A stretch of DNA of 17,743 nucleotides from an uncultured Candidatus Saccharibacteria bacterium (GTDB lineage Bacteria; Patescibacteria; Saccharimonadia; Saccharimonadales; UBA6022): assembly GCA_946886125.1 (NCBI GenBank), contig CAMPHY010000008.1, positions 1 to 17,743 on the forward strand, read 5' to 3'. The notes below the pieces were generated by a model. The model was not told where the DNA came from, made no database searches, and saw only the letters and a list, made by a program, of their open reading frames with translations. Position numbers and translations under genes: made by a program. Shown here piece after piece: positions 6,534-13,918 of the stretch. The stretch's first letter is position 1; each line of letters begins with the position of its first letter.

Positions 6534-7284
6534 CCACCCACTGTTCGAGACTCAAAGCCTCTGCCCGCAAATTAGGATCAATGTCCGCTTTGCGTAACAG
6601 TGTTTCTGCATCTAGTTTACTTACACCCAATCCTCCACTGATGCTTGAACGCAGCTGCTTGCGCTTGGCAGAAAAACCAGCTTTCACAACTCGAAAGAAC
6701 TCTTTCTCCGAAATGTCAGTTAGAAATGGACTACGACGCGTTTCTAAAACAACTACTTGCGAATCTACTTTAGGCGGTGGCGTAAATAGCTCTGCTGGCA
6801 CGATATCGCCCAGACGCACCTGAGCGAATAACTGTGCACTTACCGCTAATATACTCATATCACCAGGCGACGCCGCTAAACGTTGCGCCACTTCTTTTTG
6901 GACAAGTAATACCGCTGCAGATGGTTTATTTTCAGCAGTCATAAGCAGCTGTACAATTTTACTTGTAATATAATACGGTACATTCGCAACTACTTTGTAA
7001 TCTGCTGGCAGCTTCGAAAGATCAAATGATAAGATATCACTTTGAATTACTTCTAAATTTTTACCGGGGAATTGACCTGGCAATTTTTGAGCAAGTTCTT
7101 CGTCAAATTCAACCGCAATTACTTTATGACTACGCCTGAGCAACTCACTTGTTAAGGTCCCTAAGCCTGGACCTATTTCAAGTACTGTATCAGTCTCATT
7201 TAAATTGGCACAGTCGGCAATATGCGCTAGTACCGCACGATCGCGCAGCCAGTGCTGACCAAGTGATTTTTTAGGTCCTGCCAC
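6505..7284 (-). CDS. rsmA: 16S rRNA adenine dimethyltransferase RsmA (KsgA)
   Basis: A SAM-dependent enzyme that dimethylates two adjacent adenines near the 3' end of 16S rRNA (A1518 and A1519 in E. coli) during late small-subunit assembly. With the start chosen the protein has 259 residues and opens MAGPKKSLGQHWLRD, the family's KKxLGQxFL hallmark. VLEIGPGLGTLT (34-45) binds SAM, NVPYYI (101-106) is the catalytic motif, and FTPPPKVDS (167-175) and the basic FSAKRKQLRSS stretch are typical. The start is the GTG at 7284, four bases after the TAG stop of the upstream gene. ATG codons at 7326 and 7341 are in frame but would overlap the conserved end of that gene by 38-53 bases. No strong ribosome binding site favours any of the three; translational coupling is likely. 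Confidence 0.93.
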   Translation of the reverse strand: MAGPKKSLGQHWLRDRAVLAHIADCANLNETDTVLEIGPGLGTLTSELLRRSHKVIAVEFDEELAQKLPGQFPGKNLEVIQSDILSFDLSKLPADYKVVANVPYYITSKIVQLLMTAENKPSAAVLLVQKEVAQRLAASPGDMSILAVSAQLFAQVRLGDIVPAELFTPPPKVDSQVVVLETRRSPFLTDISEKEFFRVVKAGFSAKRKQLRSSISGGLGVSKLDAETLLRKADIDPNLRAEALSLEQWVDLARIYLHR

Positions 7285-7288
7285 AAGC

Positions 7289-8503
7289 CTAATACCAGCC
7301 GTTTGCTCGCTTAAAGCTAACCGCATTCTCCCAGCTGCCATATCGTCCGGTTACGTACCCGTTCATCCAGTTGAGCGAATTGACAGGATCGTACGGATTA
7401 CCTGGCACTTTGCTACATGGCAACGCTTGAGCAAGGCCACATGCACCAGACGACGCATTAACTGCATTTGGATTCCAGCCGCTTTCTTGTGAAACAATGA
7501 AATCAGCTGCACCCCAACTAGCTTCAGGGATACTGGATGCACTAAGCCAATCAGTCTTACTGCCGCCGCCAGTATATGGCATAACCGCAGACTTAGTTCC
7601 GACTACCTCAACCTGCTTTTTTGGCTCTTTCGTCACGACGCTTTGAATTTCTTTACGACTTGTTTCTTGACCATTCTGCATATTAATTTCGTAGGTTACG
7701 GTACGTTCACCTTTTACACCAGGTGTTTCTATTTCTCGATATCCGATTTCTCGATCAGCATCACGAATTTGTTCAATTGGAAAATCGATAGCCTCCTCTT
7801 CGGTGACTGTCTGTACACCGTTGCGCCAAAGCTCTACCGTCATCCCTTTTGTTATCGGCGTCGCCTCTTTTACCGATAGCGTGTCTTGTTTACCAATAGT
7901 AATATCTTTTGCTTTCAGCATGTCGCCTACAGTACTAGCCGAAGTCCTGGCCTCGGTTTTTTTACCGTACAGAATAAGTGTGAAAGCGATTGAACGGTCA
8001 ATCGTCATCTCAAGACCAGCGCCACCCATCAAAATATTATCAACACGATCTACCTCGGCTATATCTTCATCGTACAGCTCCACACCTGCATCATCTGCAA
8101 TCTGTTCTGGTGTTTGATAGGGTGTCATAATTTTCTGCCGCGTATTGCCATCGACGACAATAACTGGCCGTGCTCTATAAATGTTGACGTTATAATTTGT
8201 TGCTACGAGCTTCTCATCTCTACGTGGCTCTACCATATCGTTTTCATCAATATGAATACCGGCGTCTTCAAGTACTGCGCCGATTGTTGCCGCCTTAGAC
8301 AATACGACCCGCTCTGTTCCACGGTCATAAATCGTGATGAGACGACCATCGCCACTCTCTGGCAAATTACTTTGAGCACCAGCGACTTGATAAAGAATAA
8401 AACCAACTAAGAAAATGCCAAAAACGACACCACTGAGTATCAATGTCTTGAGGGAGGGAAAATACGAACGTTTAATTGCTCTCATAAATAGGTCACACTT
8501 CAC
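7289..8503 (-). CDS. DUF348/G5-domain surface protein with lysozyme-like C terminus (Rpf/YabE-like)
   Basis: A 404-residue exported protein. Basic residues 8-19 precede one membrane helix (about 20-40), which acts as signal anchor or uncleaved signal. Three DUF348 ubiquitin-like repeats follow (about 54-97, 108-152, 168-213), then a G5 domain (about 229-303, with YREIETPGVKGERTVTYE), a short Gly/Ser linker, and a C-terminal lysozyme-like domain (about 327-404). The last contains SQESGWNPNAVNASSGACGLAQALP with Glu340 as candidate catalytic acid, Cys355 and Cys363 as a possible disulfide, and a final YGSWENAV..KRANGWY. This architecture is that of resuscitation-promoting-factor and YabE-type muralytic proteins, so it probably cuts peptidoglycan outside the membrane. 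The start given is GTG; an ATG at 8485 (MRAIKRSYF) is an equally plausible start. A TGCTATAAT promoter lies 14 nt upstream. rsmA follows by 4 nt. Confidence 0.88.
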   Translation of the reverse strand: MKCDLFMRAIKRSYFPSLKTLILSGVVFGIFLVGFILYQVAGAQSNLPESGDGRLITIYDRGTERVVLSKAATIGAVLEDAGIHIDENDMVEPRRDEKLVATNYNVNIYRARPVIVVDGNTRQKIMTPYQTPEQIADDAGVELYDEDIAEVDRVDNILMGGAGLEMTIDRSIAFTLILYGKKTEARTSASTVGDMLKAKDITIGKQDTLSVKEATPITKGMTVELWRNGVQTVTEEEAIDFPIEQIRDADREIGYREIETPGVKGERTVTYEINMQNGQETSRKEIQSVVTKEPKKQVEVVGTKSAVMPYTGGGSKTDWLSASSIPEASWGAADFIVSQESGWNPNAVNASSGACGLAQALPCSKVPGNPYDPVNSLNWMNGYVTGRYGSWENAVSFKRANGWY

Positions 8504-8517
8504 ACAGTGCTTAGTCT

Positions 8518-8526
8518 ATTATAGCA
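8518..8526 (-). promoter_or_regulatory. Extended -10 promoter for the DUF348/G5 gene and rsmA
   Basis: The minus strand reads TGCTATAAT, a perfect extended -10, 14 nt before the GTG at 8503 and 32 nt before the ATG at 8485. It lies in the 38-base gap after pcrA. No good -35 and no clear ribosome binding site are seen. Confidence 0.68.
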
Positions 8527-8541
8527 AATTACCAGACTGAC

Positions 8542-10647
8542 TCATAATCGATCTAGGCGTGCATACTCAGCATTTAATTTTTTACTATAGCCACTATCAA
8601 ATAATATTGTTACCGCTAAGCCATCGATATCCGTCACCTCTCCAGCACCAAATGCTGAAGAACGCACGCGATCACCGATCCCAAATGGCAGTTCGTCACT
8701 TACGTATTCAGGCTCGGCAACATGAGTCGTTTCTGAGCTCGTCATCGCCGCTTTGTCACCCATGTCAGCCAAGAAACGCGACGGTGGATTGTATCCACGT
8801 TGACCAAATTGCAGGCGGCTCTGGGCATAAGTTAAATGTAGCTCTTGTCGAGCTCTGGTCATACCCACATAACAAAGTCGCCGTTCTTCTTCGAGCTCAC
8901 TGGGGCCAGCTTCATAGACACGCGAGTGAGGAAAAATCCCCTCCTCCATACCCACCATGAATACGACGGGAAATTCCAGACCTTTTGCAGCATGTATGGT
9001 CATCAGTGTTACCTTTTGGTCATTTTCAAGACTGTCGGCACTCGACATGAGCGCAACCTCCTCCAAAAACTCTGGTAGTTCTACAAAGCTTTTTGCATCA
9101 GAGAGCAGCGAACCAATATTCGCCTCTCGCTCTTCGGCCTGTGGCGTACCGTCCTGCAGGTAATCCCTATAACCAGTCGTTATGAGCAATTTTTCAATAA
9201 TATCGCTTGGCCCCGATTGGCCAACCATAATCTGCAAACTCCGTAATTTTTCACCCAAGCTGCGCAGTGCTGTACGTGCACGTGGCGTTAACGAACTCGT
9301 TTGGTCAACATTCGCAAGAGCCGCAATGATATCGAACCCACTACCCGCTTGCCACAACAAAAACTTTTCGAGACTCGTTGCACCAATGCCGCGCGTCGGC
9401 ACATTAACAATTCGGCTAAAACTCATACGGTCATTAGGCTGGTACAGCAAGCGCAGATAGGCAATGATATCTTTGATTTCCTTACGATCATAGAAGCGGA
9501 CGCCACCAATAATTTGATAAGGGACACGATGCTGTAAAAAAGCTCGCTCTAGTGTATAGCTCTGCGCATTCGCACGATATAGAACGACGAAATCACCGTA
9601 TCGCCTCGCACCCATTGTGACATGAGTCGAAATACGACCAGCGACGAGATTAGCTTCCTCGCCCTCATCATAAGTTCCGTGCACCTGAACCGGTGCACCA
9701 CCTGTTTCGATCGTCCATAGCTTCTTATCCGTCCGCTGTGTATTTTTTGTAATTACATTGCTGGCGACCTCTAAAATCTCAGCCGTACTGCGATAATTTT
9801 GTTCGAGCTTAATCACCTTCGCACCCGTAAAGTCACGCTCAAAGTTTAAGATGTTTGTAAAATCAGCCCCACGCCAGCTATAAATTGACTGCCAGTCATC
9901 CCCTACGACGCATATATTGTGCTCTTCGTTTACGAGTAGCTTAATAATTTGATATTGCGCCGCATTAGTATCCTGATACTCATCTACAAGAATGTGTTTA
10001 AACTGACTTTGCCATTTCTTTCGGATATCTGGTGCTTCTTTTAATAATCGGACCGTTTCGAGCAGCAAGTCATCGAAGTCAAGCGCCCCTGCCGTCTTGC
10101 GAAGCTTTTCATAGCGAGCATAAATAGTTGCAATACTTTTTTGATACGGAAACTGAGCTGTTGACTCAAACTCGCTAGGTGAAACAAGTTCATTTTTAGC
10201 ATTTGAAATAGCAGCACTAACACTACGAGCTTTAATATCCTTATCACCAATAGATAGTTCTTTCATTGCTTGCTTTACCAGACCCTGACGATCGTCCTCG
10301 TCATATATAACAAAATTATGAGCGATCCCAATTTCCTGGCCCTCTAGCCGCAATAATCGGACGCAAATGCCATGAAATGTTCCCATCCATGGCATAAAAC
10401 CGCGATGACTACTATTCTGCCCGAGTAGCATGCCCAGTCGTTCACGCATCTCACGAGCAGCTTTATTAGTAAAAGTAACGGCTAAAATTTGATTAGGCCA
10501 AATGCTCTGGTGCGCAATCAAATACCCAATTCGATGAGTGAGTGTTTTCGTTTTACCGCTCCCCGCTCCAGCTAAAATAAGAAGTGGCCCAGAGGTCGTC
10601 TGAACAGCATCAGCTTGTGCCTCGTTTAATCCCTCAAGTAGTTCCAT
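8542..10647 (-). CDS. pcrA: UvrD/PcrA-type ATP-dependent DNA helicase
   Basis: A 701-residue superfamily IA 3'-5' DNA helicase used in repair, replication restart and clearing of RNA polymerase or recombinase from DNA. The motifs run in order: GLNEAQADAV (Q motif), AGAGSGKT (26-33), FTNKAAREM (Ia), VDEYQDTN (221-228, Walker B), GDDWQSIYSWRG (249-260, motif III), LEQNYRST (IV), MTIHAAKGLEFPVVF (V) and YVGMTRAR (VI). Motif III reads DDW where DDD is usual. The C terminus (FGIGDRVRSSAFGAGEVTDI to ILFDSGYSKKL) is the Tudor-like extension that contacts RNA polymerase in PcrA. A TATAAT ends 7 nt before the ATG and there is no ribosome binding site, so the mRNA is probably leaderless. The gene seems to be transcribed alone or into the G5 gene behind it. 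Confidence 0.96.
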   Translation of the reverse strand: MELLEGLNEAQADAVQTTSGPLLILAGAGSGKTKTLTHRIGYLIAHQSIWPNQILAVTFTNKAAREMRERLGMLLGQNSSHRGFMPWMGTFHGICVRLLRLEGQEIGIAHNFVIYDEDDRQGLVKQAMKELSIGDKDIKARSVSAAISNAKNELVSPSEFESTAQFPYQKSIATIYARYEKLRKTAGALDFDDLLLETVRLLKEAPDIRKKWQSQFKHILVDEYQDTNAAQYQIIKLLVNEEHNICVVGDDWQSIYSWRGADFTNILNFERDFTGAKVIKLEQNYRSTAEILEVASNVITKNTQRTDKKLWTIETGGAPVQVHGTYDEGEEANLVAGRISTHVTMGARRYGDFVVLYRANAQSYTLERAFLQHRVPYQIIGGVRFYDRKEIKDIIAYLRLLYQPNDRMSFSRIVNVPTRGIGATSLEKFLLWQAGSGFDIIAALANVDQTSSLTPRARTALRSLGEKLRSLQIMVGQSGPSDIIEKLLITTGYRDYLQDGTPQAEEREANIGSLLSDAKSFVELPEFLEEVALMSSADSLENDQKVTLMTIHAAKGLEFPVVFMVGMEEGIFPHSRVYEAGPSELEEERRLCYVGMTRARQELHLTYAQSRLQFGQRGYNPPSRFLADMGDKAAMTSSETTHVAEPEYVSDELPFGIGDRVRSSAFGAGEVTDIDGLAVTILFDSGYSKKLNAEYARLDRL

Positions 10648-10654
10648 TATTTCT

Positions 10655-10660
10655 ATTATA
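10655..10660 (-). promoter_or_regulatory. -10 promoter element for pcrA
   Basis: A perfect TATAAT on the minus strand lies 7 nt before the pcrA ATG. It is not preceded by TG, unlike the other sites, and no clear -35 is seen. The spacing predicts transcription starting at or next to the start codon. It lies in the 46-base gap after the tail-anchored gene. Confidence 0.6.
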
Positions 10661-10693
10661 AACTATATCGGCTCACTCTACAGGACCGAGATA

Positions 10694-11845
10694 TTAGATT
10701 ACTCCAGAAAAATACAAAGCAGCCGCCCCACCAGCACCGACAGCAAGAAGTAAAATAGTCCAGACGACTATCATCCAACCTGATTTATGCTTTGCTGGAT
10801 GCGCAAGCGGCTGATGATAGCTATCTGTATCAAAAATAGCCGCATGCTCGTTGTCGCCCGTACTCGGTTCTTCACGATACTGTTGTGATATCGAAGCTGG
10901 TCCAGCCGGTTCAGATACCGGCCTTACTGACATTGCAGTAGATGGTTTCGAAGCTGGCACTGTAGCAACCTCTGGTGCAGCAACCTGATCAGACTCTATT
11001 TTCATTAGTTCACTATGCAATTCTGCCGGTAGCTCAGGCTGAGTTTCTTCGAGTGTTTCCACTGGATCAGCAGCAAGCTGCTTGTTTGCGTCTTCATTTT
11101 GCTGATTAGATTGAGCTTGTGACTCATCCTTTTGTAGAGATGCCTTACTGTGTAAATCAGTAGCAAATGCGCCAAGCGGCCGCTTCTCAACCTTAGTATC
11201 AGATAAAAACGGTGTCGAAAGTGGTTCGGCCATAGCTTCAGCATCCAAAGACGAATCGCTACGAGAAATAGTACTAGCTTGCGGTGAGACTGGCGCATCC
11301 GCAGCAACTGTTTGCTCTTGCTCAAAGTCCTGTAGCGCAATAGGGTCAGGCCATTCACTTTTTGAACCAGACTCATCGACCGGTGTAGGCACCGGCATTG
11401 ATGGACTCGGTACGGGCTGCGAGGGGCTCGGAGATATCGGCTGAGCAGGTGTTGCCGTTGCCACATTGTACTGCTTTGGCATATCAGCCGACCGTGATAG
11501 CGGTGGCGTCAAACTCACACCCTCGCGAGATACTGGGCGTGAAACTGTTTTCATGTCGGACGAAGGATGCACAACATCCATAAAGCGGCCGCCTGCCCGA
11601 CGAGCAGCTGGCGGAGTAGTAGCTCTCATACCGCCGGCTGGTCTCTCCAATACCTGTCCAGCTTGTGCAGCAGATTTTTCAATGGCCGCACTAAAAGAAC
11701 TTTTATTATCTTGAGATAACGTAGGGTTGATCGTCAGCATTTTCTCCGTTGATTCCGATTTGGAATCGGACGAAGCGCCCTTCGGCGCACCGGTCATTAA
11801 CGAATTTACCGCCCGATCAAGTTCATCAAAATCTAAATCTTTCAT
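10694..11845 (-). CDS. Hypothetical disordered protein with C-terminal membrane anchor
   Basis: A 383-residue protein of no family I can name. It has three parts. The N terminus is a short acidic helix, MKDLDFDELDRAVNSLM (1-17). A long low-complexity region rich in Ser, Pro, Ala, Gln and Glu follows (about 18-350), clearly disordered, with a more ordered-looking island GGRFMDVVHPSSDM (85-98) and a Pro/Ser repeat-like tract (131-158). The C terminus is a single hydrophobic helix (about 356-381) after a KHKS basic patch, leaving almost nothing beyond the membrane. There is no N-terminal signal, so the bulk should face the cytoplasm, as in tail-anchored proteins; no cysteines are seen. It starts 11 nt after the tpiA stop with TAGGGA as ribosome binding site, so it probably shares the glycolytic transcript. 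A scaffold or adaptor role at the membrane is a guess only. Confidence 0.82.
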   Translation of the reverse strand: MKDLDFDELDRAVNSLMTGAPKGASSDSKSESTEKMLTINPTLSQDNKSSFSAAIEKSAAQAGQVLERPAGGMRATTPPAARRAGGRFMDVVHPSSDMKTVSRPVSREGVSLTPPLSRSADMPKQYNVATATPAQPISPSPSQPVPSPSMPVPTPVDESGSKSEWPDPIALQDFEQEQTVAADAPVSPQASTISRSDSSLDAEAMAEPLSTPFLSDTKVEKRPLGAFATDLHSKASLQKDESQAQSNQQNEDANKQLAADPVETLEETQPELPAELHSELMKIESDQVAAPEVATVPASKPSTAMSVRPVSEPAGPASISQQYREEPSTGDNEHAAIFDTDSYHQPLAHPAKHKSGWMIVVWTILLLAVGAGGAAALYFSGVI

Positions 11846-11856
11846 CTATCCCTACC

Positions 11857-12645
11857 CTACTTCTTAGTACTTACCGCATTGGTCTTATGAGCCTTTTTCA
11901 CAATTTCATTGAACGCATGGTCATCAAGACTTGCACCTCCGACCAAAAGGCCGTCAACATCGGGTATCGCTAAATAATCCGCTGCACTGTCAGCCGTAAC
12001 ACTTCCACCATACAATACCTGAACATCCTCAGAGGCCTGCTTGCCATACAAATGTTTCACGTGACCACGAATCGCTTTAATCGCTTTTGCAACGTCTTGC
12101 GGCAGAGCATTATTACCAGTTCCGATTGCCCAGACTGGTTCGTAGGCGATTACAACCTGCTTTAATTCTTCACTCGTGACATTGGTCAATCCACCAACAA
12201 GTTGGTCATGCAGGACATCGAGTGTCTCACCGTATGTACGCTCTGCAGTCGTTTCACCAACACAAAGAATAGGACGAATACCATTCCGGATTGCAGCCTG
12301 GACTTTATTGCGTACATCTTTGTCGGTCTCACCAAATACATGCCTTCGCTCCGAATGGCCAATAAGAGCATAGTCAACAATGCCTCGTAATTGTGTTGCG
12401 GACACTTCACCAGTGAAGGCGCCATGGTCGCGCCAATAGAGATTTTGAGCAGCTAGTTTGAACTGACGACGATTCACTTGCAGACTCAATGACTGAAGTG
12501 TAAACATTGTTGGCGCCAGCACAATCTCAACATCTCGACGCACCTTAACTGTTTCGGCAAGTTGGTGTAAATATAAACTTGCCTCGTGCATATTAAGGTT
12601 CATTTTCCAGTTTGCAACGATAAGGGTGTCTTCTTTTGCCATCAT
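11857..12645 (-). CDS. tpiA: Triosephosphate isomerase
   Basis: A 262-residue cytoplasmic glycolytic enzyme that interconverts dihydroxyacetone phosphate and glyceraldehyde 3-phosphate. All active-site residues are present: Asn12 and Lys14 in ANWKMN, His97 in IGHSERR, Glu169 in YEPVWAIGTG, the catalytic base and start of loop 6, and the phosphate-binding LYGGSV (211-216) and LLVGGASL (233-240). Length is typical. Two ATG codons open the gene (MMAKEDT); either could be used. No good ribosome binding site is seen; a TACACT 10 nt upstream resembles a weak -10, so minor initiation from here is possible. It follows pgk by 22 nt and precedes the tail-anchored gene by 11 nt, within a pyk-pgk-tpiA group. 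Confidence 0.97.
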   Translation of the reverse strand: MMAKEDTLIVANWKMNLNMHEASLYLHQLAETVKVRRDVEIVLAPTMFTLQSLSLQVNRRQFKLAAQNLYWRDHGAFTGEVSATQLRGIVDYALIGHSERRHVFGETDKDVRNKVQAAIRNGIRPILCVGETTAERTYGETLDVLHDQLVGGLTNVTSEELKQVVIAYEPVWAIGTGNNALPQDVAKAIKAIRGHVKHLYGKQASEDVQVLYGGSVTADSAADYLAIPDVDGLLVGGASLDDHAFNEIVKKAHKTNAVSTKK

Positions 12646-12667
12646 ACTTACGCTTAGTGTATCCTAA

Positions 12668-13894
12668 TTATTTACGGGCGTCTAGCAGGCTTTGTATACC
12701 AGGCAGCACCTTACCCGCCATCAAATCTAAACCTGCTCCGCCCCCTGTAGAGACATGGCTAAAACTCTTTCCACCTTGGCCGTCCCAATTTAATACAAAG
12801 TCGGCCGTATCACCGCCGCCAATAATAGACGTCACTGATGAATGAGTAGCAAGCGCCATCGCCATCCGCGCCGAGCCATGTGCAAATTCTGCCAATTCAC
12901 TATAGCCAACCGGTCCATTCCAGATAACCGTGCCGGCTGCTTCTACTATTTCCGTGAAGCGATTAATTGTAGCATCGCCAATATCAAGCGCTATGTCGTC
13001 GGGTGCAATCATTTCCACTTTCCGTACAGTACGTTTAGCAGAAGCGTTAATTGTACTTGCAACTGCAACATCAGTTGGCAGTACAATAAAATCATCTACC
13101 TTATTATCACCAACCTTTTTACGTGCAGCCGCAAATAACGCATCGAGAACGTCACCCTGATTAGTTTCAATTTTGCTTTTTCCAACAGCGATATCTTTGT
13201 ATGCCAAAAAAGTATTTGCCATAGCGCCACCAATTAAAATAGTATCGGCCAATTCTACAAAATGTTCAATCACCCCAATTTTATCGCTCACTTTTGCACC
13301 ACCGAGTACTGCTACAAAGGGTCGCTTCGGCTCATTCATAGCGCGAGTGATTGTTGTGTATTCATTTTCGAGCAATAGCCCAGCCACACTAGGAAGACAT
13401 AATGTAATTGCCTGAGTACTTGCGTGAGCCCGATGCACAACGCCAAAACCGTCTTGTACAAAATAACGCGCACCGGTACTTTGAGCAATACTTTTCGCAA
13501 ACGCATGATCGTTTGCTTCTTCTTCGTCATAAAAGCGTAGGTTCTCTAGCAATACCACACTAGTTTTAGGGGCGCGTTTTACTACTTGGCTAACGCGATC
13601 ACCTTTACAATCATCAATAAAATGCACCGGGCGACCAAGTAGCTGAGCCAATCGCTCACCAACGACTTCCAAACTATATGACTGCTCACGACCACTGGGA
13701 CGCCCCAGATGACTCATGATCACCACTTTACACCCTTTTTCAAGAAGATATCGTAGCGTCGGAAGACTGGCTTTAATTCTTAAATCATCACGTATCTGCC
13801 CCTTGCTATCAAGAGGTACGTTATAGTCCGCTCGCACCAGGACTGTTTGGTGCTCTAACGGTACATCACGAATTGTTTGTTTACTAAAATTCAT
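12668..13894 (-). CDS. pgk: Phosphoglycerate kinase
   Basis: A 408-residue glycolytic kinase that transfers phosphate from 1,3-bisphosphoglycerate to ADP. VRADYNVPLD (20-29, with Arg21, Asp23, Asn25), SHLGRP (61-66), LLENLRF (115-121) and GVVHRAHAS (151-159) bind the substrate. VLGGAKVSDKIGVIE (196-210), VIWNGPVG and IIGGGDTADF form the nucleotide side. The protein is complete. I chose the ATG at 13894 (MNFSKQTIRDVPL), which resembles other family N termini and is preceded by GGGTGGGG; a GTG two codons upstream (13900) is also possible. It starts about 24 nt after pyk. The last codons of pyk contain TGCTAGAAT, a possible extra extended -10 that would give a 20-base leader, but this may be chance. 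No glyceraldehyde 3-phosphate dehydrogenase gene is in the window. Confidence 0.96.
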   Translation of the reverse strand: MNFSKQTIRDVPLEHQTVLVRADYNVPLDSKGQIRDDLRIKASLPTLRYLLEKGCKVVIMSHLGRPSGREQSYSLEVVGERLAQLLGRPVHFIDDCKGDRVSQVVKRAPKTSVVLLENLRFYDEEEANDHAFAKSIAQSTGARYFVQDGFGVVHRAHASTQAITLCLPSVAGLLLENEYTTITRAMNEPKRPFVAVLGGAKVSDKIGVIEHFVELADTILIGGAMANTFLAYKDIAVGKSKIETNQGDVLDALFAAARKKVGDNKVDDFIVLPTDVAVASTINASAKRTVRKVEMIAPDDIALDIGDATINRFTEIVEAAGTVIWNGPVGYSELAEFAHGSARMAMALATHSSVTSIIGGGDTADFVLNWDGQGGKSFSHVSTGGGAGLDLMAGKVLPGIQSLLDARK

Positions 13895-13918
13895 CCCCAC
13901 CCATTCTCATCTTTGCTT

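Noticed and set aside
10665..10694. Imperfect inverted repeat ATATCGG ... CCGAGATAT after the tail-anchored gene as a terminator
   Set aside because: Seven paired bases with a 2-nt bulge and a 14-nt loop, and no proper U-run; too weak to call.
11174..11593. Two copies of AAGCGGCCGC about 410 bp apart, the first a perfect 12-bp palindrome
   Set aside because: Both fall in coding sequence of the tail-anchored protein and encode different peptides; probably chance in a GC-richer linker.
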